DNA of 64,000 nucleotides from Arabidopsis thaliana (taxonomy: Eukaryota; Streptophyta; Magnoliopsida; Brassicales; Brassicaceae): NCBI RefSeq assembly GCF_000001735.4, contig NC_003075.7:15315001-15379000 (forward strand), read 5' to 3'. Positions within the stretch are counted from its first letter, which is position 1. The number at the start of each line of letters is the position of its first letter. Position numbers and translations under genes: made by a program. Shown here in pieces: positions 24,507 to 37,100 of the stretch. The notes under the pieces were generated by a model. The model had not been told where the DNA came from. It was given only the letters and a program-made list of their open reading frames with translations, and searched no databases.

Positions 24507-25288
24507 CTAATTCGCTTCTCAAAATCATCGATCTCTTCTCCCTTCTCGTGTCTTCTGTATCTTTTATATATTTCAAGTATTCACCTTTTTTTTTTCTTTG
24601 TCTGTTCAAGAATTACCGCTTCGTTGATTTTTGTTACTTAGTAGAGAAGACAGTGTTCTATGTTGTTGGGTTTGGGCCTTTCCAATGCAATTACAAAGAT
24701 TGGGCCTTTATATGCTTTTTTGTTTTCCTTTTTCAACTACGTTTTTTGTCGTTACCTTGTAATAATTCCTTTTTTTGGCTATGATTACTTTTCTTTTCCT
24801 TAATAAAACTATATTGGTTACGACAAAAAAAAAAAAAAAACTACTGTATATTGGTTTTGTATTGTTTTTGGCTATGGCTTGTTGCAGCAGATAAAGTCAT
24901 TTTTTGTTTACCATTTCAATGCAGTGATGCAGATAAGGAAAAAAAAAAAACCATTTTAAGTTGTTATCACTTATCAGATACTAATTAATAAATATTATGG
25001 AAATACGACATTAGTCCGCCAACAGAGAACAAGAACATTATAAACTTTACGATTAATTAACAAAATGAAAAAAGGGAAAATAAAACAACTACATCTTAAA
25101 CAAAGTCATATAATAAAAACAGAGGTTACAAGAGTCTTCAGTTTCACATTTAAACTTGATTATTACTTGAAGATGTTATCTTCTCCTCTCTCTGTGCCAA
25201 ATTCAAATTGTTAGAAATTTGAACAAAACCAAAACCGAAACTAAAAGATTGTTATAAGAATGATAATATTACAGATTACAGATCATAC
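24507..25288. other. Spacer with two TGGGCC elements, UBP18 promoter side
   Basis: About 780 bp without a supported gene. TGGGCC occurs at 24673-24678 and 24701-24706, about 170-200 bp upstream of the UBP18 ATG: site II elements typical of housekeeping promoters. An A run at 24826-24840 follows an AATAAAACTATATTGG stretch and may be an old retroposon tail, but no target duplication was found. At 25160-25200 (minus strand) there is a relic of the terminal REM mini-exon, now in the 3' flank of the next gene. Confidence 0.5.
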
Positions 25289-27080
25289 CTAACTTAACTT
25301 GTTGATTTCCTGCAATGAATCTTCTAATTTCTGTTCCATTGTTTCAAGCTCTGCTTGGAACCGTCTGATACTAGTTAAAGTATCTACAACGCTCTCTTTC
25401 ACCTTAGCCACGTGATCTGTGACAGAGCAAGCTTGCGTTTTCTGTAAGTTTCCTTGTTTACCACTGGATTTGTTAGATGCTCGAGACGGTTCTCCTTTTT
25501 CAGCTGTCTTCTCCCTTTTCTCAAGCTCCGGTCCCATTTTAGTTGCTCGAGAAGGTTCTCCCTTATCTGTTTCCTGGCTCCCATTATGGACTCGAGCTCT
25601 CTTGTGTCTCCTATCCTCTGCTTCGAATGAGGGTTGCTCTATCTGAAAACAAGTCGTTGTTTGATTTAGCAAAACCTAAAACGTGGACTGCAAGCTATTT
25701 GAAATACTGACCTTGGAGAAGAACTTGAATAAAGGACTTAAGCCTCCTCGAATCAACTCCAAAGTTAGTGACTCCCCTGCGCCTACTTCATTTGCGGCAC
25801 AGAAACTTTTCCAGTCATTACCACCAAATATATGCATCCCTCCTCTATTATCAACCTGAAGCTTCATCGACCATTCAACTCTGTCTTTGTCCACCAGAAT
25901 TATCTCCCCCGGATGTATGAGTCCATTCCCTTTCGTGAAACTTACCGGTAGATGCTGCAAAAGTATTCAGAATTAAAAAGACACTGCACTGAAGAAACCA
26001 GAGATAGAGGTTTCGAAAAGTCACCTGTTTGCCAATCTCAAGGCTGTTTAGTGTAGGAGTTAACTTCACAAACCGACTTTCTCCGATGCGGCTACAGAGC
26101 TGAAACACGGGCGTTTTCGCATTTTGCAGCAGTTTGAATGTGCAAGAATCTCCACCTTTTAATTTATTTTCGCTGCAGAGACTTTTCCAACCTCCAACAA
26201 TAAAAACCTGACCAGACATTCTACTCCTTACTTCTGATTCCCATGACTTTCCTTCTTCATTCATCAATACTATCTCATGCATTCCTTTGTCTAAACCGTT
26301 TCGTTTTGCGAAATCCCTGGGCAGAGTCTGCATCAGTCATCAAATTGCATTGGGACTTATATACACTCACACAGATTTGAACTATAAATAAACATAACAA
26401 CACCAAAGAAACCGTTAATCTGACTAACCACAAGATCATTTGATATGTTTGAGTGCGTTACGGATTGGCTAAAACAATTCAGATCTGCTGAAGACTGATC
26501 ATATTCTTTTTGCAAATTCTCCTCAACTTCTCTCTCGGATATTTCTGAATCAGAAATTGAAACGTTTCAAGAATAGAAAAGAGTCTAAATAAATGTAAAT
26601 GTGGTCACTGAATGATGATTCAATCATACCAACTTCACCACTCTCTTCGCCTTCTTCATGGCTGATAGACTGTGGGTATTGGATCTCACAGCAACTAGGT
26701 CCCAAAGCAGTGACATGGAACACCATGTCTCCTTCGTGTCTAAAGACAACGAAGTCGCGGATACGAAGATCATGTGCCTCCACGAACTCTTTCCAACCTT
26801 CGGTGAGTCTGTTGCCATCCATCTTCACTTCCCATGTTCTCTTCGACGCATCTGCTCTCAACTTTACAGTCTCGCCCTCGTGTTTTCCCTCGATGTGCTC
26901 GGAGAAGAACTTCACAGGAATATTCTGCAACAGAGAAACAGAACCGTGAGACTATAAGTTCATACAGATTGAGAGAAAGACAGAGACAGAGAGATTCCGT
27001 ACGAGGTTTCTCTGGAATCCGGGGAGAAGAGGCTTGAAGAAGTGTTTGTTTGTCGGAGATAACTGTGATGCATTCGCCAT
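25289..27080 (-). CDS. REM B3-domain protein with three B3 domains
   Basis: Six exons (27003-27080, 26630-26924, 26429-26544, 26025-26327, 25712-25954, 25289-25642) encode 462 residues. The leader exon is 78 nt ([16 protein letters not shown]). B3-1 ([20 protein letters not shown]) is on exon 2. Exon 3 is the linker with [18 protein letters not shown]3-2 ([20 protein letters not shown]) and B3-3 ([20 protein letters not shown]) are on exons 4 and 5. Exon 6 has a duplicated KGEPSRA basic repeat and the heptad tail ([20 protein letters not shown]), ending NKLS just before a relic donor. The terminal mini-exon of the other REM genes is thus lost to the 3' flank. Probably AT4G31680. Nuclear transcription factor by family; targets unknown. 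Confidence 0.9.
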
Positions 27081-27214
27081 TCCGATCACTCCAACAAAGC
27101 AAAAAAGTTTTCTCGGCGACTTAATGTAATAAAATACAAGGAATAGACTTTCTTGTCTACTTCATTATATAACCATTTCACAATAAATGAATTGAGATGA
27201 AAATCTCTTTCAAA

Positions 27215-27850
27215 TTTCAAAATTTTCTACAGAAAGATACTTCATTTGTTCTTAAAAATAATGATTTTTGTAAAAGTTTCACATAAATTAAGACACATTA
27301 TGACAACACCATTCACTGAATCAGTGACATTAAACATTTTTCTGTTTTCCATAACTCTGAACCAATAGTATTCATATAACTAAATTCAAATATTTTCAAT
27401 CAATGTTTTTTTTTAAAAAAAAGATTTTAATTTATTTTTCCAGTTTCAAAATTTTCAAGATTAAAGATATTCCTTATGTTCCAATAATAATGATTTTCTA
27501 AAACTTTCACACAAAATTAAGAAACAGTTAATAAATTATGAAGGCACCATTCACTGAATCACTGATATTAAACACTATATGTTTTCTACAACTTTGGACC
27601 ATAGTATTCATATAATTTCAAATATACAATCAATGATTTATTTTAAAAGACTTTCATTTTTTTGAAGTTTCAAAATTTTCAAGATTAAAGATATTCCTTA
27701 TGTTTCTATAATAATGATGTTCTAAAACTTTCACACAAAACAATTAATGAATTCTAACTTCACAAGTTACTCATACTAAGCATTTTCCCATATCTATGAA
27801 CTATAATAATAGAAATTTAGATATTCTCAATTAATATTTTTTAAAGTTTA
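27215..27850. repeat. Degenerate tandem repeat, about three units of roughly 200-220 bp
   Basis: Three successive units begin with GTTTCAAAATTTTC-like sequence (about 27215, 27442, 27663) and share ATAATGAT, AAACTTTCACA, CACCATTCACTGAATCA and AGTATTCATATAA, the last unit being the most diverged. The array lies in the promoter spacer between the last two REM genes. The equivalent spacer of the next gene (30162-30480) has only a remnant. The units may derive from an old MITE. Confidence 0.65.
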
Positions 27851-28326
27851 CATTTTATTAACATTTTGTAAGTTTCATAGAGATTTTTACTAAACAAAAA
27901 AAAGAAGAAGATTCATAGAAAATGTAGATAATTAATTTTTATAGAACAAAAAGAGAGAGAGAAAAATCATTGTTTTAGGAATATAGGGAGAACAATTTAA
28001 TTGAAAACAAAACTAAAATCTGAATAAAAAGGACAAAAAGGATTGGGGTCATGAGACTTGAAAGAGGGCAAAATAATGTTTAATTAACCCATTATATCTG
28101 AAATGAAAAGGGAAAAATAAAATAACTCCATCTTAAACAAAGTCATAGAATAAAATTATAGGGTCTTCAATTTCACATTTAAACTTGATTATTTTACTTG
28201 GAAGATGTTGTCTTCTCCTTTCTCTGTGCCAAGTTAAAAAATTGTTAGAAATTTGAGTAAAGCCAAACCTAAAAGATTGATATAATAATAATAATAACAA
28301 CGTATCAAATTACAGATCGGACCTAG

Positions 28327-30161
28327 CTAGTTGAGTTCCTGCAATGAATCTTCTAGTTTACGTTTCATTGTCTCGAGCTCTGCTTGGAACCGCCCGATAC
28401 TAGTTAACGTATCTACAACGCTCTCTTTCACCTTGGCCAACTGATCTGTTTTGACTGAGCAAGGTTTCGTGTGCTGCAAGTTTCCTTCAATACCACTAGA
28501 TTTGTTAGATGCTCGAGAGGGTTCTCCCGTTTCAGCTATTTTCTCCCTTATCTCAACTTTCGGTCTCATTGTAGATGCTCGAGAGGGTTCTCCTTTTTCA
28601 GTTATCTCAAGCTTCGGTCCCATTGTAGATGCTCTAGAAGTTTCTGCTCCCTTATCTGTTTCCTGGCTCCTATTTTGGACTCGAGCTCTCTTGTGTCTCC
28701 CATCCTCTGCTTTGAATGAGGGTTGCTCCATCTGAAAACAAGTCGTTATTTGATTTAGCAAAACCTAAAACGTGGATTGCAAGCTATTTGACGTTCTTAC
28801 TGACCTTGGAGCAGAACTTGAGCAAAGGACTTACACCTCCTTGGATCAACTCCAAAGCTAGTGACTCCCCTGCGCCTACTTCATTTGCGGCACAGAAACT
28901 TTTCCAGTCATTACCACCAATAATATACACAGCTCCTCTACTATCAACCTTAAGCATCATCGACCACTCAGCTCTGTCTTTGTCCACCAGAATTATCTTC
29001 CCTGGATTGATGAGTCCATTCACTTTCGTGAAACTTAACGGTAGATGCTGCAAAAATATTCAGAATTATAAAGACAGTCAGTGCATTGAAGAAACCAGAG
29101 ACAGAGGTTTCCAAAAGTCACCTTTTACCAAGCGCAAGGCTGCTTGGTGTAGGAGTTAACTTCACAAACTTGCTTTCTCCAGTTATGTTCATACTCTCCA
29201 CCTTTGTGCGGCTGCAGAGCTGAAACACGGGCGTTTTCGCCTTTTGCAACAGTTTGAATGTGCAAGAATCTCCAACATCTAATTTATTTTCGGTGCAGAA
29301 AGTTGTCCAACCTCCAACTAAATAAACCGCACCAGACATATAACTCTTTACTTCTGATTCCCATGACTTTCCTTCTTCGTTCATCAAAACTATCTCATGC
29401 CTTCCTTTACTAAAACCACTTCGCTTCACGAAATCTCTCGGCACACTCTGCATCAGTCATCAAATTGCATTAGGACTGATATAAACATAGAAAAAAACAA
29501 AGAAACCGCTAATCCGACAAACCACTGCATCTCTTGATATGTTTGAATGCGTCACGGATTGGCTAAAACAATTCAGATCTGATGAAGACTTATCAGATTC
29601 TTTTTGCACATTCTCTTCACCTTCTTTCTCGGATATTTCTGAATCAGAAAATAAACGTTTCAAGAATAGCCTAAGATAAATGTATAAAGGTTCATTGAAT
29701 GATGATTCATACCATTTTCACCACTCTCTTCGCCTTCTTCATGTCTGCTAGACTGTGGGTATTGGATCTCACAGCAACTAGGTCCCAAAGCAGTGACATG
29801 GAACACCATGTCTCCTTCATGTCTAAAGACAACAAAGTCACCGATTCGAAGATCATGTGCCTCAACGAACTCTTTCCAACCTTCCGTGAGTCTATGACCC
29901 TCCATCTTTACTTCCCATGTTCTCTCCGACGCATCTGTTCTCAACGTTACAGTCTTGCCTTCGTGTTTTCCCTCGATGTGCTCAGAGAAGTAGTTCACAG
30001 GAATTTTCTGCAACAGAGAAACAGAACCATCATGAGACTATATGTTATGTTCAGACAGATTGAGAGAAAGAAAGATTGCGTACGAGGTTGCTCTGGAATC
30101 CGGGAAGAAGAGGCTGGAAGAAGTGTTGGTTAGTCGGAGACAAGGGTGATGCATTCGCCAT
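28327..30161 (-). CDS. REM B3-domain gene, third B3 out of frame by a one-base loss at a splice junction
   Basis: Exons 30084-30161, 29713-30007, 29523-29638 and 29122-29447 carry the leader ([16 protein letters not shown]), B3-1 ([20 protein letters not shown]), the linker and B3-2 ([20 protein letters not shown]). At the end of exon 4 the sibling gene reads GGCAAACAG before its GT donor, whereas this copy reads GGTAAAAG, one base fewer. Splicing to the B3-3 exon (28805-29047) then gives a stop at 29035-29037 and a product near 275 residues. Yet exon 5 ([20 protein letters not shown]) and exon 6 (28327-28731, heptad tail [20 protein letters not shown]) are open in their own frames. The lesion is recent, or a splice variant restores the frame. 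Probably AT4G31690. Confidence 0.78.
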
Positions 30162-30711
30162 TCCGATCACTCTAACAAAGCCAAAAGCCCAAAAGTTTTC
30201 TCGGTGACTTAATGTAATAAAATACAAAGGAGATTCTTGTCTACATTATATGTACGCCATTTCACAATAAATGAATTGACAAAAGACAAAATCTCTTTCA
30301 AATATCAGAATTTTTTAGATTAATAAAAAACAATATAAAAAAATGTGACAATACCATTCACTTGACAACACCATTCACTGACACTAAAGACTTTTGAAGT
30401 TTAGGAATAGAGGGAGTACATTTTGATAGAAAACAAAACTAAAATCTAAATCACAAAAGATAGCCTAACGAGATTTCTTTTTTTTTTTTTTGTGATCTTG
30501 TATATTGGCTTGTTGTTTAAGCCTGTAAGTTTGGCTGCTTTGGTTAGAGCATCATGGTTGTGTTTTTGATGCTTTTGTAATTGGCTTTCTGAAACTCTTT
30601 ATCTAGATATATCATCAGTCGACAAAGAAAAAAAAACGATTCAGTTTCAGTGTGACAAGGAAAAAAGGAGAAACGTGAGTTTAAGGTTAGTTTGAAGAGG
30701 ACAAAAATATA
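30162..30711. other. Spacer between REM cluster and tRNA gene
   Basis: About 550 bp, AT-rich. Its first 320 bp resembles the promoter of the sibling REM gene (27081-28020) with most of the tandem array missing. The stretch AGGAATAGAGGGAGTA near 30402 looks like a worn MITE end. Nothing coding was seen. Confidence 0.55.
30703..30707 (-). terminator. Pol III T5 terminator of the tRNA gene
   Basis: Five T residues on the minus strand lie four bases past the discriminator base, the usual RNA polymerase III stop signal. Confidence 0.75.
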
Positions 30712-30796
30712 TGGGGTGAGAGAGGCTCGAACTCTCGACCTCAGGATCACTCAATAGCTATGAGACCTACGCGCTAGCCAACTGCGCCACCACCCC
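30712..30796 (-). tRNA. tRNA-Met (CAT), elongator type, with intron
   Basis: The minus strand reads GGGGTGGTGGCGCAGTTGG at the 5' end and CTCACCCC plus discriminator A at the 3' end, closing a seven-pair acceptor stem with one G-T pair. The T arm GAGAGTTCGAGCCTCTC and the D arm with GGCTAGC fit an elongator tRNA-Met. The anticodon CAT follows TCT, and an intron of about 11-12 nt (GCTATTGAGTG) sits one base after it, as in plant elongator tRNA-Met genes. CCA is not encoded. It delivers methionine to internal codons in the cytosol. Confidence 0.93.
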
Positions 30797-31305
30797 TTTG
30801 CTGTGTTACCTCTCTCTGTCAACATATATAATTGTTTTTGTTCTTTCTCTGTTAAGTTGAACTCGTTTATGGGTCGTTTGGCCCAAACCACACATCACAG
30901 TTTTGATTCACCAGTTGTTGAGATAATCTTAAAACTTAAGAATGAGTTTTCTCAGAAATTTATCAAACCGTCATACAATGCTCCATAAATTTCAGTCAAA
31001 ATATATACCTATTGTAATCGCCAGTACATGTGTTTAACATTATGTATGATTGAAACAGGTGATTAAAATGGTTTTCAATGGAGAAACGCTTTGATCAAAA
31101 ACTGAGAAAGATAAGCAATAAAAATTGAGTTTAAAATGGTCTTCAACTAAAAGCATAAATCATGAAACAAGCCCAAAGCGATTGTGTACCCATGTCTTGG
31201 AACAAAAACAGCTGAATATGAACTCGAACTAACTTTTTAATAGCCGGAGAAGAAAAGAGAACAAAACTAGAAAGGTGACATCTTTGATTTGATTCTCAAG
31301 CTTTT
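30797..31305. other. Spacer between tRNA gene and RPS6 gene
   Basis: About 510 bp. The first 50 bp forms the upstream region of the tRNA, with a TATATATGTTGACA stretch on the minus strand. The rest is 3' flank of the ribosomal protein gene. No other gene seen. Confidence 0.6.
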
Positions 31306-32714
<1,409 letters not shown>

Positions 32715-32792
32715 CTTCGACGTCTAGGGTTTCTCTGTAACGCAAGACAGCATATTTATACCAAGAGAGAAGATTCGTTTGGTGGATTTATA

Positions 32793-32818
32793 TGGGCCGT
32801 TTTCTGCGATTATGGGCC
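32793..32818. promoter_or_regulatory. TGGGCC site II pair, RPS6 promoter
   Basis: TGGGCC at 32793-32798 and 32813-32818, 79-104 bp upstream of the RPS6 ATG, with a further GGCCC at 32823-32827. Paired site II elements are a known feature of plant ribosomal protein promoters. Confidence 0.6.
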
Positions 32819-32916
32819 CGATGGCCCTTTTATCATTTTCTTCTTCCTAAATTCATGAAATAATAATTTCAAACAGAAAAAACATAGCATTAGTTTATTT
32901 TGAAGAAAATTTGATA

Positions 32917-32982
32917 CATATATATATATATATATATAAACCTTCCGTGTTCAAAAAAAAATAAAAAATATATATATATAAA
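32917..32982. repeat. Two TA dinucleotide microsatellites
   Basis: (TA)n runs at about 32917-32938 and 32968-32981, separated by a 30-bp segment with an A8 run. The flanking TATATAAACCTT is common to both, suggesting a small local duplication. Confidence 0.8.
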
Positions 32983-34113
32983 CCTTTTCTCCTCAAAATA
33001 ATGTGTAATTTTGTTTGACCTTTTTTTGCAACTTGGCCTTGATTAAAAAAGTTCGTGTTAAACAAATTTCTGCCAATGATTATTCTCTTAAGCAACCTGT
33101 TTCAATCACGGAATCGTTTTTTATTTTCTTTTCCGGGAGTACGATATCTGACTAATTCTTTCTTTTTGTTGTTTGACTATCTCTCTTCCTTACAAACCAA
33201 GTCATTTCAACGATATAAAATAAAATGTTTCGGGTCACGGGTGATGGTGAATGAATACTACGTGGTTACGCCTTACTGCAATGTCTTTTACTACTACATT
33301 CGTCTTGTTAATTAAACAATGTTTTTCTTATATCAAAACTTAAAAACTGTATGTTAGATAAGTAAAATATATTTGTCTTCTCTTTTTACATCTAGTTCTG
33401 TAATATTAGTTAATCAGAAACGGGGTTGCATGATATCACTTACAAAAGGCATATATATATGCTTTCTTTATTTAGTTTTACTGATGAAACTTATTTTTCA
33501 CCACTACCCGCGACTTGCTGCATCTATAATTTTGTTACTTTTGTGTTTTTATACAAAACTGGATGGATCACGAAAGACTTGAGACCGAGGAATGAAAAGT
33601 AACCGTGTTAACTTTTAAGTTAGAACAGAAAATATGAGATACTGAAATTTGCGGCCACTTGAGCAGAGATTTAATTTGTGGCACATATAACATATGATAT
33701 GAGTTTAATATGTTAACATGGGAGTTATAACGTCTACTATGTAAATGCATGCGTGTGTAGGGAGGTCCAATAATGCCCTTGTCAAGTTAAAATGGAAAAA
33801 AAGTTAATTTTGCAAAGGTACGTTAGTCCAGTACTGGTTAATTAATAAAAACCTATTTTGTTAAAATTTCAACCATATTATTAGTTATTTAATAGTTTAA
33901 TAAGATAAGTACTTTATTGTATGCTGGTTTTTGACAAGAGATGATGTAAGGATTTATATCTTCAATTAAACAAAAAAGAAAAGAATGTTTCTTATGGAAA
34001 TGTAACTTTTATATTACGTCATTAGCAGAAAGGGTCGTTAATATGTATAATTTACTTCTAAAAACAAAAACTTCTTCGAACCAAACACCTTTTGGCGTTA
34101 AATCTTATCCATT
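32983..34113. other. Gene-free AT-rich spacer
   Basis: About 1.1 kb between divergent RPS6 and GLR2.4. No supported ORF or RNA gene. Confidence 0.6.
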
Positions 34114-34120
34114 TATAAAT
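34114..34120 (+). promoter_or_regulatory. TATA box of the GLR2.4 gene
   Basis: TATAAAT lies 70 bp upstream of the chosen ATG. This implies a short leader and excludes the in-frame ATG at 34043, which lies upstream of the TATA element. Confidence 0.5.
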
Positions 34121-34189
34121 ATGAGTTCAAAATATTTTCAAGATGTATACATTCCACGGTACTTAACCAAAACCAAAAACAAAAGAAAA

Positions 34190-37100
34190 ATGAAGAGACA
34201 TCTCAACGACGTCGTCTTAGTGTTTCTCGTTTTTATCTTCGGCGTGAAATTGGGGAAGGGACAGAATACGACAATCCAAGTAATTAATGTTGGGGTTGTG
34301 ACTGATGTTGGGACAACTGCCTCCAACTTGAGCTTGCTCGCCATTAACATGTCTCTCTCAGACTTTTACTCTTCTCGTCCAGAATCTCGGACCAGGCTTC
34401 TTCTTAACTTTGCCGACTCTAGAGACGATGTTGTTGGCGCTGCAGCGGCTGGTATGTTCTGTCTTTAATGATTCGATTGTTTCTATAAGTAAACGTGAAA
34501 CGCAAATGAAAGCAAAAAATTTCGTTTGTGATTATTTTTTCCGTTTCCACGTTATACTAACTATATATAGTATAGCTCAAGAAATGTGAATTGTCCTTGT
34601 GGGTTCTGTTTTCTCGTTCATGCAACCGCTAATATTGTTTTTTGGAACAACTGATCATATATGCGTATCATATGTGGCCTTATTCACACTAATTATGCGC
34701 ATCATATATGCACACGTGTAACATGTTCCTGGCTGGAAGGATAAATTTGAGAATATGAAATATAGGGTTGTTCGTTTTTTAATTCAGTATGAAAAATTAG
34801 ATATTTTAGAATCATGTTTTCTCTCCAAAAAGCATAATCCCTGTTTTTCATCAACAACCGCACAATCACATGTTTTCCCTTTAAAACCGATTAGTCACAT
34901 TTTTGTTGTCAAAAACCGCAAAAGTACGTTTTCTGTTAAAACGGTTGAATATCGTTTTTACGTGAAATGACGTCTTGGCATGCGTACATATATATAAAGG
35001 GATTCATATATATTTTCTTGTGGTATTGTTTACATAAGTTTAAATGTAATTGTGGTATATTGTGGACAATGCATCCTTCAGTACTGCATTTTCATGGCAA
35101 TGAATTTATTTCGGCTCTAAACTATATAGAACTTGATAGTTTTCAGCTCCACAAAGATATAGTCATCACTACCTTCCATTTGGTCTTCTGTTTTCAAGTT
35201 TCTCATATAACACCACATGTCTTATGTTTGTTTCCGCAGCTCTTGATCTTATAAAGAACAAGGAAGTGAAAGCAATTCTGGGGCCAAGAACGACGATGCA
35301 AGCTTCTTTCGTGATCGAGGTAGGCCAAAAATCTCAGGTGCCAATTATTTCATTTTCTGCAACGAGCCCTTTCCTTGACTCTGGCCGTAGTCCATACTTC
35401 TTTCGCTCTACTTACGACGACTCATCACAAGTGCAAGCCATAAGTGAGATCATAAAGGTGTTTGGTTGGAGAGAGGTCGTACCTGTGTATGAGAACAATG
35501 CGTTTGGAGAAGGTATAATGCCTGGTCTTACTGATGCATTACAAGCGATTAACATCCGTATACCTTATAGGACGGTGATTTCTCCCAATGCAACGGATGA
35601 TGAAATCTCTGTGGACCTTCTCAAATTGATGACCAAACCAACCAGAGTGTTTGTAGTTCATATGAATCGGTTCCTTGCTTCAAGAGTGTTTTCAAAAGCC
35701 AGGGAAACTGGTCTAATGAAACAAGGGTATGCCTGGATCCTCACTAATGGAGTTATAGATCATCTGGTTTTGATGAATGGAACAGATATTGAAGCAATGC
35801 AAGGGGTAATAGGCATAAGGACTCACTTTCCAATATCGGAAGAGCTTCAAACATTTAGATCAAGATTGGCAAAGGCATTCCCAGTTTCGGAGTTGAACAT
35901 CTACGGATTGAGGGCTTACGATGCTACCACCGCACTGGCAATGGCTGTTGAAGAAGCAGGAACAACTAACTTGACTTTCAGCAAAATGGATGGAAGAAAC
36001 ATATCTGACCTGGAAGCACTTAGTGTCTCAGAATATGGTCCAAAGCTTATCCGCTCGCTTTCCCAGATTCAGTTCAAAGGACTTTCTGGTGATTACCATT
36101 TCGTTGATGGACAACTGCATGCATCCGTGTTTGAGATTGTCAATGTGATAGACGGTGGAGGAATATTGGTAGGATTCTGGACGCAAGATAAAGGACTGGT
36201 AAAAGATTTGAGTCCAAGTTCAGGAACTACACGTACTTTCTCTAGTTGGAAGAATCATCTTAACCCGATCTTATGGCCTGGGATTACCTTAACTGTTCCA
36301 AAGGGGTGGGAGATCCCAACAAACGGGAAAGAGCTGCAAATTGGTGTTCCTGTTGGTACTTTCCCTCAGTTTGTAAAGGTTACAACGGATCCTCTAACCC
36401 ATGAAACCATAGTAACAGGGTTTTGCATCGACTTCTTTGAGGCTGTAATTCAAGCAATGCCGTATGATGTCTCCCACAGATTCATTCCTTTTGGAGATGA
36501 TGATGGAAAAACTAACGGTAACTTCAACGACTTATCGTACTAAGTCTATCTCGGGGTGAGCCTGTGACTGTTCCTCAATTTTTTTCATTTTCTTCTTATC
36601 ATAACTCAACCATTGCTCTGAAACAACACCTTCCTTGTCTATGAGGCAGGTATTTGATGCTGTGGTGGGAGATACGACGATATTGGCAAATAGATCATCC
36701 TATGTTGATTTCACTTTGCCATACACAACATCGGGCGTGGGGATGGTTGTCCCTCTAAAAGATAACGTGGCAAGAAGCAGTTTGATCTTTTTTAAACCTT
36801 TGACACCGGGGCTTTGGGGGATGACCCTTGGTTCTTTTTTTGTTGTTGGTTTTGTTGTGTGGATTCTTGAACATAGGGTGAACTCTGAATTCACTGGACC
36901 TCCCCAGTACCAGATCAGCACTATGTTCTGGTTTGCCTTCTCCATCATGGTTTTTGCACCCAGTATGTTCGCTTTCCCTCTAGTACTCTCTGTAGGCAAC
37001 GAGTCTGTTTCCATAAGTTTACTCTCAAAAGTTATGTTTTTACAGGAGAAAGAGTAATGAGCTTTACAGCAAGGGTTGTGGTTATCACTTGGTACTTCAT

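Noticed and set aside
24826-24860. Possible retroposon tail at the A run
   Set aside because: No convincing flanking target duplication was found; only a loose repeat ATATTGGTT on either side.
27070-28060. Small RNA or CRISPR-like array in the repeat region
   Set aside because: Units are about 200 bp and diverged without short regular spacers; eukaryotic nuclear DNA, so CRISPR is not expected.
34043-34189. In-frame ATG and 49-codon extension upstream of the GLR2.4 start
   Set aside because: It lies upstream of the TATA element at 34114, and a good signal peptide starts at the later ATG (34190).
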